DNA from: Streptomyces scabiei 87.22
GTDB lineage: Bacteria; Actinomycetota; Actinomycetes; Streptomycetales; Streptomycetaceae
NCBI RefSeq assembly: GCF_000091305.1
Contig: NC_013929.1
Coordinates: 2,294,001-2,358,000, forward strand
Reading direction: 5' to 3'
Length of the DNA: 64,000 bases
Shown here piece after piece: positions 58,008 through 64,000 of this stretch. Position 1 is the first letter of the stretch; each line of letters starts with the position of its first letter. Made by a program: the position numbers and the translations under genes. The notes beneath the pieces were generated by a model that saw nothing but the letters and a program-made list of their open reading frames with translations, did no database searches and was not told the DNA's origin.

Positions 58008-59564
58008 ATGCGGGCTGCCGTTCTCCATGTGACCGTCGCGGCGGTGCTGCTGAGCGGTCTCCTCGCCGCTCCCCCGGCGGTCGCGGCGGACACGCTCACC
58101 GGGCCGGTGGCACGGCGGGCCGCGGACGAGGGCATCCGGTTCGGGACGTGTCCGGCGGCGGAGGGCCTGCCGGACGGGGTGCGCTGCGGGACGGTGAAGG
58201 TGCCGCTCGACTACGCGCGCCCCGACGGCAGACAGATCTCACTGACCGTCAGCCGGGTCCGGGCCAAGGGCAAGGACGCCCAGGGCAGGAAGGTGGCCCG
58301 GCAGGGCGCGCTCGTGTTCAATCCGGGCGGCCCGGGGGCCTCGGGGATGTTCTTCCCGTTGCTCGGCCTCCTCCCGGACTGGAAGCGGCTGGGCGCCGCC
58401 TACGACCTCGTCGGGTACGCCCCGCGCGGGGTCGGCCGCTCGGCGCCGCTGTCCTGCCGGGACCCGAGGACACTGCGCCGGGGGCCCTCGGCGGCGCCGA
58501 CGCACCCCTCGGAGGCGTACAAGAAGGAACGCGTCGCGCGGGCCAAGGCGTTCGCGCGCGGCTGTGCCCGGCGGGGCGGGAGCGCGCTGCGGCACTACCA
58601 CTCCCTCAACAACGCCCGCGACCTCGACGTCCTGCGCGCCGCTCTCGGCGAGCCGCGGCTCACCTTCGTGGGAGCGTCGTACGGCACCTACTTCGGGGCG
58701 CTGTACGCCTCCCTGTTCCCCTCCCACGTACGCCGGATGGTGTTCGACTCGGTGGTGAACCCGGACCCCGAGCAGATCTGGTACCGCAACAACCTCGACC
58801 AGTCGGCCGCGTTCGAGGGACGCTGGGCGGACTTCCGGGCCTGGACCGCCCGGCACGACGCGGTGTACGGGCTGGGCGACACCCCCGAGAAGGTGCTGCG
58901 CAGCTACGAGCGGGCGGCGGCGCGACTGGCGGCCCGGCCCGCCGGGGGCAGGGTGGGGCCGGGACAGCTGCACGGGGCGTTCCTCCAGGCCGCGTACTAC
59001 GACGACCACTGGCCGCAGCGTGCCCTGGCCCTGTCCGCCTACCTGAAGGGCGATCCGAAACCGCTGGTGCAGATCGCCGGTCCGTCCCCGGAGGAGGCGG
59101 CCGTCGAGCAGGAGAACGCGAGCGCCGTCTACACGGCCGTCGAGTGCAACGACGGCCCCTGGCCCACCGAGTGGCGGGTCTGGGACCGCGACAACACGCG
59201 GCTGGCGCGCACCGCGCCCTTCGAGACGTGGGACAACGTGTGGGCGAACCTGCCGTGCGCGTACTGGACGGGTCCGCGTCAGCGGCCGCTCGACGTGCGG
59301 ACCGGTCCCGGTGAGCTGCCGCCCACGCTGATCCTGGCGGCCGAGCGGGACGCGGCCGCACCGTACGAAGGGGCGATCGCCCTGCACCGGCGGCTGTGGG
59401 GGTCGGTACTGGTGACCGAGCGGGACGCCGGCAACCACGGGGTCGGCTGGGGGGCCAACCGTTGCGTCAACGGCCACCTGGAGGCGTACCTGCTGGAGGG
59501 GCGGCTGCCGGAGCGGCGCGCGGCCTGCGCACCGCGCCCGGAGCCAGCCCCCGCCCGGGGCTAG
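58008..59564 (+). CDS. Secreted alpha/beta hydrolase, tripeptidyl-aminopeptidase type
   Basis: A 518-residue secreted peptidase. Signal peptide [26 protein letters not shown] with cleavage near residue 27, oxyanion region [10 protein letters not shown], nucleophile Ser224 in VGASYGTY, and a TAP-like C-terminal domain with [19 protein letters not shown] (acid) and DAGNHGVG (His). It matches the Streptomyces SlpD/TAP family that removes N-terminal tripeptides. ATG 58008 has GGAGGG upstream. The last 4 bp overlap hemQ tail to tail. Confidence 0.93.
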   Translation: MRAAVLHVTVAAVLLSGLLAAPPAVAADTLTGPVARRAADEGIRFGTCPAAEGLPDGVRCGTVKVPLDYARPDGRQISLTVSRVRAKGKDAQGRKVARQGALVFNPGGPGASGMFFPLLGLLPDWKRLGAAYDLVGYAPRGVGRSAPLSCRDPRTLRRGPSAAPTHPSEAYKKERVARAKAFARGCARRGGSALRHYHSLNNARDLDVLRAALGEPRLTFVGASYGTYFGALYASLFPSHVRRMVFDSVVNPDPEQIWYRNNLDQSAAFEGRWADFRAWTARHDAVYGLGDTPEKVLRSYERAAARLAARPAGGRVGPGQLHGAFLQAAYYDDHWPQRALALSAYLKGDPKPLVQIAGPSPEEAAVEQENASAVYTAVECNDGPWPTEWRVWDRDNTRLARTAPFETWDNVWANLPCAYWTGPRQRPLDVRTGPGELPPTLILAAERDAAAPYEGAIALHRRLWGSVLVTERDAGNHGVGWGANRCVNGHLEAYLLEGRLPERRAACAPRPEPAPARG

Positions 59565-60292
59565 GCCAGACCCGCGACCAGTTCGGCGACCGACCTGCGG
59601 CGGCCCGTGTAGAACGGCACCTCCTCGCGGACGTGCATGCGGGCCTCGGAGGCGCGCAGGTGCCGCATGAGGTCGACGATGCGGTACAGCTCGTCGGCCT
59701 CGAAGGCGAGGATCCACTCGTAGTCGCCCAGCGAGAACGACGCGACGGTGTTGGCCCGGACGTCCGGGTAGCCGCGGGCCATCTTGCCGTGGTCGGCGAG
59801 CATGCGGCGGCGGTCCTCGTCGGGCAGCAGGTACCAGTCGTAGGAGCGCACGAAGGGGTAGACGCTGACGTAGTCGCGGGGCGTCTCGTCGGCGAGGAAC
59901 GCCGGGATGTGCGAACGGTTGAACTCGGCGGGGCGGTGCAGCGCCATGTTCGACCACACCGGGGCGAGCGCGCGGCCCAGCCGGGTGCGGCGGAAGAGGT
60001 TGTACGCCTCCTGGAGCTGGTCGCTGGTCTCGGCGTGCCACCAGATCATGAGGTCGGCGTCCGCCCGCAGGCCCGACACGTCGTAGGTGCCGCGGACGGT
60101 CACGTCCTTCGCGGCGAGCTGGTCGAACAGCTCCTGGACCTCGTCGGCGTAACCGGCGCGGTCCTCCGGCAGCACGTCCTTCAGCCGGAAGACGGACCAC
60201 AGGGTGTAGCGGATGACCTCGTTGAGGTCCTTGGCCAGCTTGCCCTTGTTCGGGATCCGGCCGGTCTCGGGGGTGGGGGCGACGTCGCTCAT
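59561..60292 (-). CDS. hemQ: Coproheme decarboxylase HemQ
   Basis: A 243-residue chlorite-dismutase-family protein of the actinobacterial HemQ/ChdC type. It shows [61 protein letters not shown] (with the catalytic Tyr region) and [28 protein letters not shown]. It converts coproheme III to haem b in the last step of the coproporphyrin-dependent pathway. ATG 60292 follows AGGAG. It lies 5 bases downstream of hemY in one operon. Confidence 0.95.
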   Translation of the reverse strand: MSDVAPTPETGRIPNKGKLAKDLNEVIRYTLWSVFRLKDVLPEDRAGYADEVQELFDQLAAKDVTVRGTYDVSGLRADADLMIWWHAETSDQLQEAYNLFRRTRLGRALAPVWSNMALHRPAEFNRSHIPAFLADETPRDYVSVYPFVRSYDWYLLPDEDRRRMLADHGKMARGYPDVRANTVASFSLGDYEWILAFEADELYRIVDLMRHLRASEARMHVREEVPFYTGRRRSVAELVAGLA

Positions 60293-60297
60293 GGCTC

Positions 60298-61782
60298 CTA
60301 TTCTCCCGCTCCGCCGTGGAGGCTCTGCACCGGGTCGGCGGTGAGATCCCGCAGCGCGCGCAGGTCGCCGTGGATCTCGTCGACGGCCGCGGTGGCGCTC
60401 GCGACGCAGGCGGGGATGCCGACACCGTCGTACGCCGCTCCGCAGACCGCGAGGCCCGGCAGCTTGCTCAGGTACTCGCGGACGCGGGTCACGCGCGCGT
60501 GGTGGCCGACCGGGTACTGGGGCAGGCCGTCGTCCCAGCGGGTGACGCGGGTCTCGACCGGGGCGGCGGTCAGGCCGGTGGCCTCGCGCAGGTCGGTCCG
60601 CGACACGTCCACGAGGTGGGCGTCGTCGTGGTCCAGGATCGCCGTCTCGCCGTACCGGCCGACCGAGGTGCGCAGGATCAGCAGGTCCGGGTTCTCCTCG
60701 GCGAGCCAGCCCCACTTGCGGGAGGAGAACGTCGACGCCTTGATCGTGCGGCCGTCGACCGGCGGCACCAGGAAGCCGCTGCCCTCGGGCAGGGTGAGTC
60801 CGGCCCGGCGGTAGGCGAGGGTGACCAGGGCCATCGAGGCGTACTCCACACCCGCCAGCTCGGCCGCGGCGCCGGGGGCCTCGGCGCGCAGGAGGGCGGC
60901 GGCGACCGGGGCGGGGACGGCCAGGACCACGGCGTCGGCGCGCAGGACACGCTCCTCCCCGCCGCCCGTACCGCCGGTGACGACACGCCAGCCGCCGGGA
61001 GCCTCCCGGCGCAGTCCGGTGACGGACGTGCGGGTACGGATCTCGGCGCCGCGGGCCCGCACCGACTCGGCCACCGCGAGCGGCAGCCGGCCGATCCCGC
61101 CCTCGATGCCCATGAACACCGGCCCGGTCTGCCCGGCGGCCGCCGCGCGCTCCTGGATGCCCCGGACGGCCTCGGTGAGGGAGGTGTGGGTCAGCGCCGC
61201 CTGGAAGAGCTGCGGCACGGCCGAACGCATCGAGATGCGGTACGCGTCGCCCGCGTAGACACCGCCGAGCAGGGGTTCCACCAGACGGTCGACGACCTCG
61301 CGGCCGAGGCGGGCCGCCACGTACTCCCCCACCGCCACGTCGTCGCCGACCTCGGTGCGCGGCAGGTCGGCGTCGCGCTCGATCCGGGCCAGGCCCTCGT
61401 CGGACAGGACCCCCGCGAGCGCGGACGCGGTGCCGGGGACCCCCATGACATGGCCCTTGGGCATGGGCCTCAGGGCGCCCCGGGTCCACAGGGAGGCCGT
61501 GGCGGTGGCCGGCGGCCGGAGCCGGTCGGCGAGACCCACCTCGCGCGCGAGGGCGACCGCCTCGGGGCGGCGGGCGAGCATCGACTCGGCGCCGAGGTCG
61601 ACGCGCGCGCCCGCGATCTCGCCGGGCAGCAGCTTGCCGCCGACGCGGTCCGCGGCCTCCAGGACGGTCACTCGCGCGCCCCGGTCCACCAGCCTGTGCG
61701 CGGCGGCGAGCCCCGCGATGCCGGCCCCGATGACGACGACGTGCCCGGCGCCGCGCCCGGCGTCCGTACCTGATCCGCTCAT
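60298..61782 (-). CDS. hemY: Coproporphyrinogen III oxidase HemY/CgoX
   Basis: A 494-residue FAD protein. Dinucleotide motif [37 protein letters not shown] at the N-terminus, [24 protein letters not shown] in the substrate domain and [25 protein letters not shown] near the C-terminus are typical of protoporphyrinogen/coproporphyrinogen oxidases. With HemQ next door, it most likely oxidises coproporphyrinogen III to coproporphyrin III. ATG 61782 has GGAG 3 bases upstream. Confidence 0.95.
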   Translation of the reverse strand: MSGSGTDAGRGAGHVVVIGAGIAGLAAAHRLVDRGARVTVLEAADRVGGKLLPGEIAGARVDLGAESMLARRPEAVALAREVGLADRLRPPATATASLWTRGALRPMPKGHVMGVPGTASALAGVLSDEGLARIERDADLPRTEVGDDVAVGEYVAARLGREVVDRLVEPLLGGVYAGDAYRISMRSAVPQLFQAALTHTSLTEAVRGIQERAAAAGQTGPVFMGIEGGIGRLPLAVAESVRARGAEIRTRTSVTGLRREAPGGWRVVTGGTGGGEERVLRADAVVLAVPAPVAAALLRAEAPGAAAELAGVEYASMALVTLAYRRAGLTLPEGSGFLVPPVDGRTIKASTFSSRKWGWLAEENPDLLILRTSVGRYGETAILDHDDAHLVDVSRTDLREATGLTAAPVETRVTRWDDGLPQYPVGHHARVTRVREYLSKLPGLAVCGAAYDGVGIPACVASATAAVDEIHGDLRALRDLTADPVQSLHGGAGE

Positions 61783-61994
61783 GGCTCCAGCCTCTCAGAC
61801 CTCACGGACCGTCATGACGCCGGTCCCGGCCCCGGCCCGTCCCGGACCCGGCCGTCCCCGTGGCCCCGCCGAGTCCCGACCGTGACCGCTTCGGGACCGG
61901 CGGCCGCCAACGTTCCGGCCCCCTCGGGCGTCGAAGGGTCGTCAGCAGTGCGGGCGGACCCACGCCTGCCACGACCCTCGGGGGGTACGCCGCA

Positions 61995-62987
61995 ATGGCC
62001 CACGCACACGTACGACGTTCCCGGCGGCCCGCAGGGGCTCTCGCCGCGCTGTTCCTCACGGGAGCCCTGGCGCTCGCGGGCTGCTCCGACCCCCGGGACG
62101 GCGGCGGCTCCCTCGATTCGGCATCCGACACCTCCAAGTCGAACAAGTCCGCCGCCCGGCAGGAGGGAGCCCTGAACGACGAGAGCGGCAGCGGCTACAG
62201 CGAGCAGGGCGCCGCCGACGCACCGGTCAAGATCGCGCCCAGCCACATCATCCGCACCGCCTCGCTGACCGTACGGGTCAAGGACGTGCCGAAGGCCCTG
62301 GACGAGGCCCGGACCGCCGTGGAGAGCGTGGGCGGTTTCGTGGGCAGCGAGTCCACGACCCTGGACGGCGAGGACCGGGAACGCACCCGGGTCGTCCTGC
62401 GGGTGCCGTCGGACAAGTACGAGCAGGTCCTCGGCGACCTGGAGGGCACCGGCAAGCTGATCGCACGCAAGGAGAAGGCCGAGGACGTCACCGACCAGGT
62501 CGTCGACGTGGACAGCCGGATCAAGACGCAGCGGGCGAGCGTGGCCCGGATCCGTGAGCTGATGGACCGGGCGGGCAAGCTCAGTGACGTGGTCACCCTG
62601 GAGGGCGAGCTGAGCAGCCGGCAGGCCGACCTGGAGTCCCTGCTGGCCCAGCAGAAGTCCCTGAAGGACCGTGCGAGCCTCGCCACGATCACGCTGTCGC
62701 TGTCCGAGACCGCGGTGAAGAAGGCCGACAAGGCCGACGACGAGCCGGGCTTCGTGGACGCGCTGGCGGGCGGCTGGAACGCGTTCGTCGCCGTGTTCCG
62801 CTGGCTGGCGATGGCGCTCGCCGCGATCCTCCCCTTCGCGGTGGTCACCGCGGTCGTGGTGTTCCTGTGGCTGCGCCTGACCCGCACCCGCCGGCCCGCC
62901 CCGGCGACGGCCGCCGCGGCCGTCGCTCCCGTCCTGGAGGAGCGGGAGGAGCCGTCGGAGCGGGAGGAGCGGTCGGAGCGGGAGTGA
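61995..62987 (+). CDS. DUF4349 lipoprotein
   Basis: A 330-residue DUF4349 protein. The lipoprotein signal ends in LAGC (Cys near residue 30), and a Ser/Asp-rich stretch follows. The domain starts HIIRTASLTVRVKDVPKALDEARTAVESVGGFVGSE and continues with VVLRVPSDKYEQVLGDLEGTGKLIARKEKAEDVTDQVVDVDSRIKTQRASVARIRELMDRAGKLSDVVTLEGELSSRQADLESLLAQQKSL, a coiled coil. A C-terminal membrane segment (LAMALAAILPFAVVTAVVVFLWL) and an acidic EREE tail follow. It thus spans the membrane with its coiled coil outside. Function unknown. Confidence 0.92.
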   Translation: MAHAHVRRSRRPAGALAALFLTGALALAGCSDPRDGGGSLDSASDTSKSNKSAARQEGALNDESGSGYSEQGAADAPVKIAPSHIIRTASLTVRVKDVPKALDEARTAVESVGGFVGSESTTLDGEDRERTRVVLRVPSDKYEQVLGDLEGTGKLIARKEKAEDVTDQVVDVDSRIKTQRASVARIRELMDRAGKLSDVVTLEGELSSRQADLESLLAQQKSLKDRASLATITLSLSETAVKKADKADDEPGFVDALAGGWNAFVAVFRWLAMALAAILPFAVVTAVVVFLWLRLTRTRRPAPATAAAAVAPVLEEREEPSEREERSERE

Positions 62988-63025
62988 CGCGGAACCGGGA
63001 CACCGGGCCGCCGTAGCGTGTGCCC

Positions 63026-64000
63026 ATGAACATGAGCCGTACTGAAGAACGTTCACGGGAACGCCTGGTGGTCGTCGGCGGCGACGCGGCGGGCATGTCC
63101 GCCGCGTCGCAGGCCCGCCGGCTGCGGGGGCCCGAGGAGCTGGAGATCGTGGCGTTCGAGCGGGGCCACTTCACCTCGTTCTCGGCGTGCGGCATCCCCT
63201 ACTGGGTGGGCGGCGACGTCCCCGAACGCGATCGGCTCGTCGCCCGCTCGCCCGAGGAGCACCGGGCGCGCCACATCGATCTGCGGATGCGCACGGAGGT
63301 CGTGGAGATCGATGTCGAGGGCGCCCGCGTGCGCGCGCGGGACCTCGACGCGGGCACCGAGTCCTGGACCTCGTACGACAAGCTCGTCATCGCCACCGGC
63401 GCCCGGCCGATCCGCCCGGACCTGCCCGGCGTCGACGCCCCCGGGGTGCACGGCGTGCAGACCCTGGACGACGGCCAGGCCCTCCTGGACACCCTGGCCG
63501 CCACCGGGGGCCGCCGGGCCGTGGTCGTCGGCGCGGGCTACATCGGCGTGGAGATGGCCGAGGCGCTCATCAACCGGGGGTACGAGGTCACGGTCGTCAA
63601 CCGGGGCGGCGAGCCCATGTCCACCCTCGACCCGGACATGGGCCGGCTGGTGCACAGGGCCATGACGGGCCTCGGCATCACGATGGTCGACGACGCCGAG
63701 GTCACCGCCCTGCGCACCGGCGCCGACGGCCGGGTCCGCGCGGTCGCGACGAAGGACGCCGAGTACCCGGCGGACGTGGTGGTCCTGGGCATCGGCGTAC
63801 GCCCGGAGACCACGCTCGCACGGGCGGCGGGGCTGCCCGTGGGCGACCACGGGGGCCTGCTGACCGACCTGGCCATGCGGGTGAGGGGCCACGAGAACAT
63901 CTGGGCCGGCGGCGACTGCGTCGAGGTCCTCGACCTGGTCTCCGGCAGCCTGCGGCACATCCCGCTCGGCACCCACGCCAACAAGCACGGGCAGATCATC
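63026..64000 (+). CDS. CoA-disulfide reductase-like FAD/NAD oxidoreductase (3' end outside window)
   Basis: The first 325 codons of a pyridine nucleotide-disulfide oxidoreductase. FAD motif LVVVGGDAAGMSAASQARR, the single redox Cys55 in SFSACGIPYWVGG (the CoA-disulfide reductase/NADH oxidase type), TGARPIRPDLPG, the NAD motif AVVVGAGYIGVEMAEALINRG and IWAGGDCVEVLDLVSG are all visible, and HIPLGTHANKHGQII runs off the end. It probably reduces CoA disulfide or a persulfide, or O2. ATG 63026 lies about 8 bases after TAGCGT and may be leaderless; ATG 63032 is an alternative. Confidence 0.93.
   Translation, partial: MNMSRTEERSRERLVVVGGDAAGMSAASQARRLRGPEELEIVAFERGHFTSFSACGIPYWVGGDVPERDRLVARSPEEHRARHIDLRMRTEVVEIDVEGARVRARDLDAGTESWTSYDKLVIATGARPIRPDLPGVDAPGVHGVQTLDDGQALLDTLAATGGRRAVVVGAGYIGVEMAEALINRGYEVTVVNRGGEPMSTLDPDMGRLVHRAMTGLGITMVDDAEVTALRTGADGRVRAVATKDAEYPADVVVLGIGVRPETTLARAAGLPVGDHGGLLTDLAMRVRGHENIWAGGDCVEVLDLVSGSLRHIPLGTHANKHGQII

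Noticed and set aside
1..64000. tRNA or rRNA genes, prophage, integrase or att sites
   Set aside because: I looked for tRNA-like cloverleaf ends (including GTTCRANYC arms) and for integrase motifs, and saw none that I could support by eye.

Overview
The window is high-GC (about 72%) actinomycete chromosome and looks like Streptomyces. Supporting signs are dense operons with 1-23 bp overlaps, frequent GTG/TTG starts, three conservon (cvn) loci, WhiJ-type HTH/DUF397 pairs, SARP/AfsR-type regulators, a coproheme-pathway hemY-hemQ pair, and dispersed 'GTTCCCCGCGCCCCT' palindromes. All identifications come from reading the sequence and from family knowledge; no searches were run.

Layout. 1-5850: tail of a cytochrome P450, then a complete conservon on the minus strand (cvnA-B-C-D plus its P450), with a divergent AraC-type regulator. 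6108-7117: an intact IS982-type insertion sequence flanked by CTAG. 7395-11226: a second conservon (cvnA-B-C-D) followed by a GAF-domain protein. 11482-12717: an acyl-CoA dehydrogenase-like enzyme lacking the usual catalytic Glu. 13483-14914: a reduced third conservon (CvnA-tail-like peptide, cvnB, cvnD). 14957-19073: PfkB sugar kinase, RsbW-like ATPase, HTH/DUF5753 regulator, DUF397 protein and a DUF574-type methyltransferase. 19150-26125: LacI regulator, two GH35 beta-galactosidases and an MFS transporter, with a perfect LacI-type operator upstream of the transporter. 26322-36079: GNAT, FAD monooxygenase, two tandem SARP/NB-ARC regulators, AraC regulator and an HSL-type hydrolase.

36142-45991 is mostly housekeeping: msrB, murC, a Usp-like protein, a RibD-type reductase divergent from zapE, a small secreted protein, carbonic anhydrase translationally coupled to a SulP transporter, an SPFH protein, and a Tat-exported PhoX-like protein. 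46082-47770 is an IS200/IS605 element with intact TnpB and a TnpA that has lost its catalytic Tyr; its ends and an omegaRNA guide can be read. 47827-52498: a second HTH/DUF397 pair (the HTH gene seems frameshifted), a lipoprotein deacetylase, a small ABC transporter and a Pth2-like protein. 52896-57902 is the most intriguing block: three DUF4142 paralogues around a DUF692 (MNIO-type) protein with an extra C-terminal domain, then a TIGR04222-like membrane protein. Two of the DUF4142 genes share a leader dyad. 58008-64000: secreted TAP-type peptidase, hemQ, hemY, DUF4349 lipoprotein and a CoA-disulfide-reductase-like flavoprotein cut by the window end.

How genes work together. Each conservon probably forms a membrane-associated sensor/GTPase complex. 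The LacI/GH35/MFS block is a self-contained beta-galactoside uptake and hydrolysis system. Carbonic anhydrase and SulP form a bicarbonate module. HemY and HemQ act in the coproporphyrin-dependent haem route. The DUF4142/DUF692/TIGR04222 block is the best candidate for an undescribed system: a metal-dependent peptide- or protein-modifying enzyme encoded with exported partner proteins.
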